Source of the DNA: Sulfurimonas sp.
GTDB taxonomy: Bacteria > Campylobacterota > Campylobacteria > Campylobacterales > Sulfurimonadaceae
Assembly: GCA_030949945.1 (NCBI GenBank)
Contig: JAUZRZ010000062.1
Span: 20,016-84,015 of the forward strand
DNA length: 64,000 nt
Direction of reading: 5' to 3'
Shown here: piece after piece, positions 1 through 8,687 of the stretch
Numbering within the stretch: position 1 is the stretch's first letter
How the letters are laid out: the number at the start of each line of letters is the position of its first letter
Program-made: the position numbers and the translations under genes
The notes under the pieces: generated by a model
Told to the model about the DNA's origin: nothing
The model's database searches: none
What the model saw: the letters and a program-made list of their open reading frames with translations, nothing else

Positions 1-1
1 C

Positions 2-235
2 TTTACTTCTCAAAAACTGATGGATGAAGAGGCTTGCACCGCATGTCAGATGTGTTATCGTGTCTGTCCAACGGGTGCTCTTGTCTCAGATGTGAAAAAC
101 TCTAAAATAGACTTTGATCCATTTTTATGTATAAAGTGTCATATTTGTCATGATGTATGTGAACCAAATGCTATTACCTTAGCTGATTCATATAATGTCA
201 AAGAGTTTTTGAGCCAACAGTACAAAACCTTATGA
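2..235 (+). CDS. 4Fe-4S ferredoxin-type protein, C-terminal part (5' end outside window)
   Basis: The frame is open from the window edge, so the true start lies upstream. The visible 77 residues hold two 4Fe-4S cluster motifs: CTACQMCYRVCP and, about 24 residues later, CIKCHICHDVCEPNA. This is the bacterial 2[4Fe-4S] ferredoxin pattern, so the piece carries electrons, either alone or as the tail of a larger iron-sulfur protein. The stop overlaps the next start (ATGA), indicating translational coupling. The role cannot be fixed because the N-terminus is missing. The Fe-S fold is secure; the pathway is unknown. Confidence 0.8.
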   Translation, partial: FTSQKLMDEEACTACQMCYRVCPTGALVSDVKNSKIDFDPFLCIKCHICHDVCEPNAITLADSYNVKEFLSQQYKTL

Positions 236-366
236 GTTTTAATGTTCGCCGTTGTGATGAATGTGATGTGGTTTTTAGTACAAATAGTGCGGATAAAATG
301 TGTTATAGATGTAAGTGTGAAGAGGAAGAAGCACGAGAACTTTGGGGTATTACAGATGATATGTAA
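232..366 (+). CDS. small zinc-ribbon-like protein (44 aa)
   Basis: This 44-residue frame starts inside the stop of the Fe-S gene (ATGA overlap). It has two cysteine pairs, CDEC near residue 8 and CYRCKC near residue 24, in the spacing of a minimal zinc ribbon or zinc finger. An acidic run EEEEARELWG follows. The cysteines, codon use like its neighbours and the coupled start favour a real gene. No function is recognised; it could bind zinc or help load a metal centre of the upstream Fe-S protein. It is small enough to be missed by automatic gene callers. Confidence 0.6.
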   Translation: MSFNVRRCDECDVVFSTNSADKMCYRCKCEEEEARELWGITDDM

Positions 367-381
367 AAAGGAAAAAATAGC

Positions 382-1140
382 ATGATGAATGATGACAACC
401 AGATTTCTCGCCAAACAAAACTCTTTGGGTTTATAGGTGAAGAGGCTGGAGTAAGTAGATTTAGCGCAATTATGAACTAAAAGTTCAAAGAAAATAGTGA
501 TGACACTATGATAATACCTATGAACATTCGTGAGGATGACCTCTACTTTACTGTGAGTAATATGAAAAAATCACAGGTAAATGGTGCTGTAATATCTAGC
601 GAATATGTTACAAAAGTTGTAGATATTTTAGATACTAGCTCTGAGATGGTTAAACGCAGCGGTATGTGCGATATTTTATACCGTGAGGGTGAAACTCTTC
701 GTGGAGATATTTTTAGTGTACGAGTTTTGAGTGAACACCTAAAAGATATGATGGTAAATAAAATTGCAATCATTGGAACAAACCATTATGCAAAAGCATT
801 TTCACTTTTAGCTTGTGGTTTTAATGTGAGTTATTTTAATGATTCACTCGAAGAGTTAATGAGTTTTACACAAGAGTTAGAGTTAAAAGATGCTGACATA
901 AATCGTATCGCTAGTGATATGAGCAGTGACTTTTCAGATTTTGATGTAGTTCTTGACTTTTCTGATATGGCATCCCTATCTATGGTGAGTGCATTAGCAA
1001 AGTTATCTATGGATATGAAAAACAACAAACAGTTCTCTGTTTTAAAAAACAGAGCCTTAGAGTTAAACGCAGAGTATGTAAGTTATGATGGAATTATCGA
1101 GAAACTTACTGCAAAAGCATATATAGAAATTAAAAAATAG
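382..1140 (+). CDS. shikimate dehydrogenase-like (AroE-like) protein, interrupted by in-frame TAA
   Basis: An AAGGAAA ribosome site sits just upstream. The first 32 codons read into FGFIGEEAG and SRFSAIMN, the AroE N-terminal pattern, then meet TAA at 478-480. The same frame resumes at once (KFKENSDD, MIIPMNIREDD, VNGAVIS) and runs to 1140. A Rossmann-like segment KIAIIGTNHYAKAF lies near residue 125. With the stop ignored the product is about 252 aa, near AroE length, but it is divergent and the usual catalytic Lys/Asp are not evident, so shikimate dehydrogenase activity is not assured. The stop is a substitution-type break rather than a frameshift, either error or real decay. If real, translation could restart at the ATG at 508. 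Confidence 0.6.
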
Positions 1141-1150
1141 AGGAGAGAGT

Positions 1151-1579
1151 ATGAATGAAGATTTAAGTGATTTAAGAGCAGAGTTTGATAAGTTTGTAAA
1201 ACAAGAGTGTGCTATCGGTGAAGATGGACAGATAGAGCAAAACAGAGATGGAGGTGATCAGGTTGATGAAGAGCCAACTCCTCAGTTTGTTGATGCTCTG
1301 ACAGAGCGACTTTTAGCACCTGCAATTAGTGGTGTTTACCTCTCTCGTATAGATATTAAACGTGTGGCTGAAGCTATTGATGAGTCTATTCCCATTAAAG
1401 AACGCACGAAAATGGTAAGAGCACTTTTTCGTCATACAACAAAAAAAGAGTATTTAAGTGATGCCTTTACTGAGATTACAAAACATATTAATGGTCGTAT
1501 TATGATTTACAATGAACTAGCTGAGGCTTTTCCTGCTTCAAAGTCTATTTTTGATGCTCATGTTTCTCAAAGCAAATAA
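1151..1579 (+). CDS. conserved hypothetical protein (142 aa)
   Basis: An intact frame preceded by a GAGGAGAG ribosome site 10 bases after the AroE-like gene, so probably in the same operon. The product is acidic and soluble, with no signal peptide or membrane segment. Residues 1-40 are charged and low in complexity (EDGQIEQNRDGGDQVDEE); residues 45-140 look helical. I do not recognise a family. Codon use matches the neighbours. Confidence 0.7.
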   Translation: MNEDLSDLRAEFDKFVKQECAIGEDGQIEQNRDGGDQVDEEPTPQFVDALTERLLAPAISGVYLSRIDIKRVAEAIDESIPIKERTKMVRALFRHTTKKEYLSDAFTEITKHINGRIMIYNELAEAFPASKSIFDAHVSQSK

Positions 1580-1580
1580 A

Positions 1581-1655
1581 ATGTCTAAAATGTTTGAAAC
1601 TATAATAAATGATTTTGAAGAGATAGAACCCTCTTCTGATCCTTTAATGGTATAA
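1581..1655 (+). CDS. possible very small protein (24 aa)
   Basis: A short frame one base after the preceding stop, reading MSKMFETIINDFEEIEPSSD and four more residues. It fills the gap before the YwbE gene and is acidic like the gene before it. No ribosome site of its own is visible, so it would depend on coupling. It could equally be spacer sequence. Conservation in relatives would decide. Confidence 0.25.
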   Translation: MSKMFETIINDFEEIEPSSDPLMV

Positions 1656-1665
1656 AGATTTTGAG

Positions 1666-1860
1666 ATGTTAGATAATACAAAACGAGCAAATATTAAACA
1701 TGGTGACTCTGTTGCTATAGTTCTAAAACAAGACCAAGACACAGGTCGTTTAACTGATGGTATTGTTCGTGACCTTTTAACGAAGTCTGTTTCTCATCCT
1801 CACGGTATAAAAGTAAGACTTATGAGTGGAGAAGTAGGGCGGGTTAAAGAGATATATTAA
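1666..1860 (+). CDS. YwbE family protein (DUF2196)
   Basis: This 64-aa protein matches the small YwbE family, which is almost one continuous motif: R-ANIKHGDSVAIVLKQDQ, then TGRLTDGIVRDLLT and HPHGIKVRL, ending EVGRVKEIY. The HPHGIKVRL block is diagnostic. Members are full length at 60-70 aa and look like small beta-barrel proteins; no biochemical role is established. It lies 16 bases before pyruvate kinase and probably shares its transcript. Confidence 0.85.
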   Translation: MLDNTKRANIKHGDSVAIVLKQDQDTGRLTDGIVRDLLTKSVSHPHGIKVRLMSGEVGRVKEIY

Positions 1861-1876
1861 CTACTAAAGGTATTTT

Positions 1877-3314
1877 ATGAAAAAACGTACAAAAATTTTA
1901 GCCACTGTTGGACCTGCTAGCGACTCTTTAGATACTCTTGTTGAGCTTATAAACGCAGGGGTTAATGTCTTTCGTTTAAATTTTTCTCATGGTACTCATG
2001 AACAACACCTTATAGTCCTACAAAGAATCCGTAAAGCTATGGATGTTACGGGACTTATAGTTGGTATACTTCAAGATATAAGTGGTCCTAAGATTCGTAT
2101 AGGAGAGCTTCAGTGTGACTTCTCTTTAAAAGAGAATGATACACTTATCTTTAGTACTAAAGAGATACAAGGCTCGCAACTCTCAGACAACACTTATCAA
2201 GTAAGTATAAATTATCCTCAAGTTTTAAAACAGTTGAACTTAGGTGATTACATCTATCTTTATGATGGGATTATTCGTACAAAAGTTATAGAACTAAATG
2301 AAACTGAGGTCAAGGTTACAGTTGAAAACTCTGGTATGCTCTCTTCGAAAAAAGGTGTTAACTTTCCAAATACAAGACTTGGAGTAGATGTCCTAACAAG
2401 CTAAAGATAAAAAAGATATAGAGTGGGGTGTACAAAATGGTGTAGACTTTATGGCTATCTCTTTTGTTCAAAATGCACAAGATATGAAAAATGCAAGAGC
2501 AATAGTAAAAAGTCATGGTGGCGAGCAAAATCTTATTGCAAAGATAGAAAAGTTTGATGCAGTTGAAAATATAGATGAAATTATCGAGAATAGTGATGGT
2601 TTAATGGTTGCTCGGGGTGATTTAGGTATAGAAGTGCCATACTATGAAGTGCCAAACATTCAAAAAATGCTTATAGCTAAGGCAAATGCAGCTAGTATTC
2701 CTGTTATTACGGCAACTCAGATGCTCCTTTCTATGACAAAAAATGAAAGAGCAACACGTGCGGAGATAAGTGATATAGCCAATGCTGTTATGGATGGAAC
2801 TGATGCAGTTATGCTCTCAGAAGAGAGTGCTGTTGGAGAATATCCAATACTCGCTGTTGAGACAATGTTTCAAACTATTAGAGAAACTGAAAAGCTCTAT
2901 AAGTACTATCGTTATGAAGGTTATGTTAATAAAGACATCGGAGATACTATAAGTGAGTCAGCAGTAAGACTAGCACGAGATGTAGATGTAAAAGGTATCT
3001 TTGCAATAACATCTTCAGGTGCTAGTGCTCGTAAACTTGCAAGATATAAACCAAAAAAGAGTATTTATGCCATTACTCACAATGCACAGGTACGAGGACA
3101 AATGAGTTTAATATGGGGTGTCATTCCTTTAATGTCAGTAGAAAAAGCATCTTTATCTAATATCTTAAACTCATTTATGAGGAGAGGCTTAAAAGAGGGG
3201 TCGATAAAAAAAGAGAACTCTTACATACTTACAGCAGGTGACCCAATAGGTAAAGCAGGTTCTACAAATATGATACGAGTTATCTCAAGTGAAGATATGA
3301 AAGAGTTTAGTTAA
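1877..3314 (+). CDS. pyk: pyruvate kinase, split by one frameshift
   Basis: Converts phosphoenolpyruvate and ADP to pyruvate and ATP, the last step of glycolysis. The N-terminus has KRTKILATVGPAS and the FRLNFSHG motif; the second half has MVARGDLGIEVP and TATQMLLSM, the catalytic barrel signatures, followed by the C-terminal allosteric domain. Frame is lost at about 2399, where ACA-A-GCTAAAG should read T-A-K-D: one extra base, most simply an A. Removing it restores 478 aa, the normal length, with no lost residue. The 3' end overlaps convergent pgpA by 4 bases. An indel error is the likely cause. Confidence 0.93.
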
Positions 3315-3817
3315 ACTAAGCTCTGCAGATATAGGTACCCTTGCCAAAGAGCAGCTGTGGAGATACCCGCTGCAACTCCTGCGATTATGTCATCACCCAT
3401 AACACCTACACCACCTTTAGCTTCTCTGTCTATTCGACCGATGATAGAGGGTTTTGTAATATCGAAGTATCTAAAGAGCACAAATGCTAAGAGTGATTGG
3501 ATTAAAAAACCATTTTCTAGTTGTGTTACTTCGTTCATGGTAACACCAACTGCAGGTGCAATACTGAGTGCTAACCACATCCCTACAAGTTCATCTATAA
3601 CAATATTTTGAGAGTCATGTGTTTTACTTGCCTCTTCGTACTTGTTTATAGCTTTAATGGCTATGAGTGTGATAAGTACAGTTGCTAAAAAGAGTGTGTT
3701 TGTATCGAAGTAGATAAGGATAAGCATTCCAAGAGGCAAGGAGAGTAGTGTTCCAACTGTTCCAGGTGCTTTTGGTGCAAGCCCACTATATCCAAGTGTT
3801 AAAAAAAACCAGTTCAT
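3311..3817 (-). CDS. pgpA: phosphatidylglycerophosphatase A
   Basis: Removes the terminal phosphate of phosphatidylglycerol phosphate in membrane lipid synthesis. The 168-aa protein has the PgpA signatures: GLAPKAPGTVGTL near the N-terminus, the IDELVGMW acidic block around residue 75, and the C-terminal FDITKP...RIDREAKGGVGVMGDD. Several hydrophobic stretches fit an inner-membrane enzyme. The gene is intact and lies downstream of the Sat-like gene. The order ispDF, regulator, Sat-like, pgpA is, from memory, the same as in Campylobacter jejuni. Confidence 0.92.
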   Translation of the reverse strand: MNWFFLTLGYSGLAPKAPGTVGTLLSLPLGMLILIYFDTNTLFLATVLITLIAIKAINKYEEASKTHDSQNIVIDELVGMWLALSIAPAVGVTMNEVTQLENGFLIQSLLAFVLFRYFDITKPSIIGRIDREAKGGVGVMGDDIIAGVAAGISTAALWQGYLYLQSLV

Positions 3818-3825
3818 TGTTGTCC

Positions 3826-5016
3826 TTATGTGAGTGAAGATGTCTTATAAAGTTTCATAAGTTCAAGATAAAAATCTCTCTCAGTATGCTCTTCAAGTAG
3901 ACCTTTTGTAGCAAAGGTGTCATAATAAAGCTTTTCTAAGTTTTTAAACCTATCAGGATAAAGTTTTGAGAGTAAAAAAGCACTAATCTCTTTTCTAATA
4001 AGAACGGCAGGAGGTAGTAGTCCAGCTTCAAGAAGTTGAAGTATAGAGTCAGAATGGTACGATATTTGGTTATGTTGACCATGAGGACAGGTGTTTTTAC
4101 TCACAAGTGTTGTACACTGATTACAGTAAACATACTCACTTGCAATTTCAATCTCTATATCTATCCCAATAACACGGTCGATAATTGACTTATTTGAGTT
4201 ACAGTCATAAAACATTCCAAGACCTGCATGATTACGACCAATAGTGAGTCTATCACAACCATAGTTATTTGCGACAATAGCATCAAGAATAATTTCATTA
4301 TAGCCTGCAAAGATATAAGAGTTTTCTAAAGGTACAATAATAACGCGATTTTTTGGTAAAAAATTATTGAGATAGTATTCTAGTGCTTCATATCTTAAAT
4401 CATAAGTAATATTACTGCTAGCATAAGGCTTTAAAAGAAAAATTACGAGTAAGTCAGTACTGTCTAGCGTCTGGCGAATGAGGCGTTCATGCCCACGATG
4501 CAGAGGGTTTGCAGCCATAACTAAAGAGCTTGTATGTTTAGCATCTACTCTTTTTTTTGCATTGAGAATATCAATCTTACCCTTGTTTGGTTTTGTTTTA
4601 AGAAGTTTATACTCTCCACTAAGTGCCCAAGAACCGAGTCTTTTCATTGTAGCTTGAACACCAGGGTGTGTAGAATCATCGGTTCCATATATATGCTTGA
4701 CTCTAACATGTGGGTCTATTTGAAAAGTTTCTTCTACGTGGAGGGTTGCGAACTCTTCACCCTCACATAATAAAAGAATCTCTTCTCCAACTTTTAAAGA
4801 ACTAATAATCTCTTCATTCTTCTTCCCTGATGGTGCAAGTATAAATGGAAAAGGAAATGATTTTCCATTTATAAGACCAGTCTCTAGTACAAGTTTTGAC
4901 TCTGCTTCAGACATAAGTTTTCTAACAGGTGCTAGTAAACCATCTGCTACAAGTTCAAGAACAGAAGCCGCTTCTTTATCTATATAAAGTGTTTTATTTT
5001 TTCTTAATGATGTCAT
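3826..5016 (-). CDS. sulfate adenylyltransferase (Sat)-like protein, divergent
   Basis: A 396-aa protein with the two-domain Sat layout: an N-terminal PUA-like domain (about residues 1-160) and a nucleotidyltransferase domain. Recognisable motifs are NPLHRGHE (HxxH-type ATP site), GRNHAGLGMFYD and EYVYCNQC. In true Sat the segment before NPxHR is QTRNP, whose Gln and Arg bind sulfate; here it reads VMAANP, so both are absent. Also present are CNQC and a CPHGQH segment that may bind metal. It overlaps the regulator upstream by 23 bases and is followed by pgpA. ATP-sulfurylase activity is doubtful; it may be a regulatory or alternative nucleotidyltransferase. The fold is confident, the substrate is not. 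Confidence 0.75.
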   Translation of the reverse strand: MTSLRKNKTLYIDKEAASVLELVADGLLAPVRKLMSEAESKLVLETGLINGKSFPFPFILAPSGKKNEEIISSLKVGEEILLLCEGEEFATLHVEETFQIDPHVRVKHIYGTDDSTHPGVQATMKRLGSWALSGEYKLLKTKPNKGKIDILNAKKRVDAKHTSSLVMAANPLHRGHERLIRQTLDSTDLLVIFLLKPYASSNITYDLRYEALEYYLNNFLPKNRVIIVPLENSYIFAGYNEIILDAIVANNYGCDRLTIGRNHAGLGMFYDCNSNKSIIDRVIGIDIEIEIASEYVYCNQCTTLVSKNTCPHGQHNQISYHSDSILQLLEAGLLPPAVLIRKEISAFLLSKLYPDRFKNLEKLYYDTFATKGLLEEHTERDFYLELMKLYKTSSLT

Positions 5017-5888
5017 ATTTTTTGCGTTTTTCCCATAGACTTTTACGACTAATACCGAGTTTTTTAGAAAGTTCTGTATCTGGATATTTATCTTGATAGT
5101 TCAGAACAATAAATTTTACATAATCTTCAATAGGTAAAATTTCACCCTTATCAAAAACATTATTTTCATTTTTTATTTCTAAAACTGGATGTGCAAACTC
5201 TTCGCTATCTATCTTTTCAGTACTAGATATAATGATTTGTTTTCCTGCGATAAGTTCACAGAACTGTTTTTTATCATTTTTCTTGAGTACTTGAAAATCA
5301 ATAATATAGATAAGCGTATTTTGTGGTAGCAACTCAACTTCAGCTAAAGATTTAGAATTACTAAGTGTAATAAAATGTATTGGTAAGTTGTGTTTTTGTG
5401 CATATTCAAAGGCAAAAGCATCGGAATACTTTTGAAAACTTGAGCTTACAAAAAGTGGGAGTTCTAAATTATCAAGAGGTTTTTCATGTTGTGCATTTAA
5501 AAATGTATGTGTTAGGTACTTTTCATATGCTGCAGTACGGCGTTTTAACTTCTCATAATCTTGATAGTGATTTATTTTTCGGATAAGCTCTTCTATCATA
5601 AAAGGTTTGAGTATATAGTCTTTTGCTCCTGCTACTAGTGGTTTAGAAACAGTATCATTACTGATGTATGAAACCATAAGTATAATGATAGAGCTTTTAA
5701 ATGTCTCAATAACAGGAATAAAATCTTGTCCATTGATATTTGTAGAGAGTAGAACTAACATCATAGTTATTACTTCTAATGGCATCTTTTGTAGAGGTAC
5801 ACATTTCACAAATATGACCTATCTCACCTAGTTTTGTTGCTATGCTTTGTGCTAAATAAACTTCATTTTCTATAATTAGTATCTTCAT
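4994..5888 (-). CDS. atypical response regulator, HP1021/Cj1608 type, split by one frameshift
   Basis: An N-terminal receiver-like domain (KILIIENEVYLAQ, then KDYILKPF) joined to a C-terminal Fis-type helix-turn-helix (LSKKLGISRKSLWEKRKKY). After correction the protein is 297 aa, close to HP1021 of Helicobacter pylori. The phosphoacceptor Asp is missing: the beta-3 strand reads DVVLLSTN where ordinary receivers have LLD. HP1021-family regulators are known to carry Ser there, act without phosphorylation, bind oriC and respond to redox stress. The position between ispDF and the Sat-like gene matches Campylobacter. The break is one extra base near 5756 (coding GTT-A-GTT). DNA-binding regulation is inferred from the family. 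Confidence 0.82.
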
Positions 5889-5889
5889 G

Positions 5890-7014
5890 TTATCCTATCA
5901 TCTTCCAGTTAAAATATTTTAAATTTGCATTTGAAGTGACTGCAACACCTTCTTCTCTACCAACAAATCCAAGCTTTTCAGTTGTTGTTGCTTTTACATT
6001 GACTCTTGCACTATCTAGTTGAAGTATCTCAGCTATACAGATCTCATTTGCATTTTATACTTAGCAATACGAGGTTTTTGGGCTGCAATAGTTATATCAA
6101 CATTTATTATTACAAAACCAAAATTGTTTAGTTTTGTAACAACTATTTTTAGTAATTCTTTGGAGTCTATACCCTTATACTTTTCATCGTTATCAGGAAA
6201 GAGCATACCTATGTCTCCCATTCCTGCAGCACCTAAGAGTGCATCTATTAAAGAGTGTAGGGCTACATCTCCATCACTATGTGCTAAAAAGCCATACTCA
6301 GAGTCTATTTTTACACCACCTAGCCACATTTCGCCTTTTGTATCAAAGGCATGGACATCAAAACCATTGCCACTTAAAATATCACCAGAGGGTGCATCTA
6401 AGCAGGGAATTTTATTTAAGTCTTGAATGTAAGTAATCTTATGTGCATCTTCATCACCTAAGATAAAAGTACGATTACCACCATTAGCAACAATAGCACT
6501 ACTCTCATCTGTAAACTCTTCATCTGTTTGAAGTGCATCTCTTAAAACATCGGTGCGAGAGAGTTGCGGTGTCTGAACTCTTTTGACTTTTTCTCGGTCA
6601 ATTGTTTTTCCATCATACACTATTGTATCTGTTACATTAAGGTATGGCACAACTGTATCACTTTGACCTTTTTGAGCGATGATATGCTCTAAAAACTCTT
6701 CACTCACACAAGCTCGAGCAATATCACTTACTAATACATATTTACTCTCTACTGCATTAAGTGCATTTTTCAAAGATTCTTGTCTTGTGTTGCCACCTTG
6801 GACAAAAATGATAATTTGCATAGTTCTTCATAAAAACTATATCTTGGGCTGATGAGACAATAATAATTGTTGAGAATTTTTCTGTGTTTTGGAACTTTTG
6901 TGCTACAAATTGCCACAGTGGCTTATGATTTATACGCAACCAATGCTTTTTAACACCCATAGAAAAACGGCTAGAGTTACCAGCAGATAGTAGTACCAAA
7001 GATATATCAGACAA
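5890..7014 (-). CDS. ispDF: bifunctional IspD/IspF isoprenoid enzyme, split by two frameshifts
   Basis: Catalyses two steps of the MEP isoprenoid pathway: CDP-ME synthesis (IspD half) and cyclisation to MEcPP (IspF half). The IspD start [12 protein letters not shown] is the nucleotide-binding loop; the IspF half begins at GNGFDVHAF with metal-binding Asp and His, then [19 protein letters not shown] and, after the second break, [14 protein letters not shown]. Frame is lost near 6813 (TTTTT for TTTT) and near 6040 (one base missing after MQMRS). The corrected length is 374 aa, normal for epsilonproteobacterial fusions. The stop lies just before the regulator's start, so both are probably one transcript. 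Confidence 0.92.
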
Positions 7015-7196
7015 AAAAACACTCCCAACTAAAATGTGTTACAAAATTATACACTCTATAAACTTTTTGTATCTTAAAGGAAGTTTATTTATCCCCATAT
7101 TTATATTAAATAAATAGATAATCTATTAACTTTAGCTTAGATTAACTTTATTTGATTATATTACGATATATTATATAATTTTACTAGGAGATATTA

Positions 7197-8622
7197 ATGA
7201 GAAGTGCATGGTTAAAAGAGCGAGAAAACGATCCCGTCAGAACACAAATGTTTTATGCGAAGAAAGGTATTATAACAGGTGAGATGGAGTATGTTGCGAA
7301 GATTGAAGATTTATCTCCAGAATTAGTACGTAGTGAAGATTGCTCGTGGACGTATGATTATTCCTGCAAATGTAATGCATGAGTCGTTAGAGCCAATGGC
7401 TATTGGTATTGCAAGTAAGTGTAAGATAAATGCAAATATTGGTTCATCTGCAATTGCAGCTGACATCGAAGATGAAGTTGAGAAAATGAAAGTTTCTCAA
7501 AAGTATAAAGCAGATACTGCTATGGACCTCTCAACTGGTGGAGATTTAGATGAAATCCGTAAAGCAGTTATTGGTGCTTCTAAGATTCCTATTGGAACTG
7601 TGCCTATTTACCAAATTCTTCATGATGTTGGAAATAAAATCGAAGACCTTACTATAGAAGTAATGTTAGATGTTTTAGAGCGTCAAGCAAAACAGGGTGT
7701 TTCTTACTTTACAATTCACGCAGGTTTTTTACTAGAGACTATGCCAAACATTGCAAAACGTAAAATGGGTATCGTATCTCGTGGTGGTTCTTTAATGGCT
7801 GCATGGATGATGCACTACCATAGAGAAAATCCTTTTTATACTGCATTTGATGATATTCTTGACATTTGTGCTAAATATGATGTTTCTTTATCTCTTGGTG
7901 ATTCACTTCGTCCAGGTTGTTTAGCTGATGCTTCAGATGCTGCACAACTCGGTGAGCTTAAAGTGCTTGGTGATCTTACATTAAGAGCATGGGAAAGAGA
8001 TGTTCAAGTTATGGTTGAAGGACCAGGACATGTGCCTATCAACCAGATTGAGCGTAATATGAAGATTCAAAGAGAACTTTGTCATGAAGCTCCTTTTTAT
8101 ATTCTAGGACCCCTAGTTACTGATATTGCAGCTGGATATGATCATATCTCTTCTGCTATCGGTGCAGCTGTAGGTGGATGGCATGGAGCAGCAATGCTTT
8201 GTTATGTAACACCAAAAGAGCACTTAGGTCTTCCAAATGCAGATGATGTACGTGAGGGAATTATCGCTTACAAAATTGCCGCTCATGCAGCGGACATTGC
8301 AAGAGGTCGTAAAGGTGCTAGAGATATTGATGATGCTATGAGTGATGCTCGTTATACATTTGACTGGGAAAAGCAGTTTGAATACTCTTTAGATGGTGAT
8401 AGAGCTCGTGAATACCATGATGAAACTCTTCCACAAGATGTATTTAAAGAAGCTGAATTTTGTTCTATGTGTGGACCAAAATTTTGTTCTTACAAGATAA
8501 CTCAAGATATTATGGATAATCCTGAAGGAATCCAGAGAATTATTGATGAGTCAAAAGCCAAAGAAGCAGAAGAAGCTAGCAGCTTTAGCATAAACCCAAA
8601 CTTAAAGTACAAAATATTTTAA
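7197..8622 (+). CDS. thiC: phosphomethylpyrimidine synthase ThiC, split by one frameshift
   Basis: Radical-SAM enzyme that converts aminoimidazole ribotide to HMP phosphate for thiamine. Motifs include [47 protein letters not shown] and the C-terminal cluster ligands [10 protein letters not shown]. The frame breaks near 7340, where SEIARGRM is split by one extra base (AGTGAAGATTGCT). The corrected length is about 474 aa, the short ThiC form lacking the extra N-terminal domain. AGGAG sits 7 bases before the ATG. No TPP riboswitch is visible in the 182-base AT-rich leader. Confidence 0.95.
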
Positions 8623-8647
8623 ATAAGATAATATTTGTCTTATTTAA
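8619..8647 (+). terminator. AT-rich stem-loop after thiC
   Basis: A 10-bp stem (TTAAATAAGA / TCTTATTTAA) with a 9-base loop starts at the thiC stop codon and lies in the 65-base gap before mrp. Pairing extends to about 14 bp with one bulge. It has no GC clamp and no clean U-run, so it is a weak terminator or attenuator at best. Confidence 0.35.
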
Positions 8648-8687
8648 ATATGATAGTATTCAAAAAATCAATTAAAGGAAAATTTTA

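Noticed and set aside
3826..5016. Canonical dissimilatory or assimilatory ATP sulfurylase
   Set aside because: The Gln/Arg of the sulfate site are missing, so the name is given only as Sat-like.
7174..7179. TATAAT as the thiC -10 box
   Set aside because: Transcription from it would start at the ribosome site, leaving almost no leader; such boxes occur by chance in AT-rich DNA.
7015..7196. TPP riboswitch upstream of thiC
   Set aside because: The leader is almost pure A/T and lacks the conserved CUGAGA and related core sequences.
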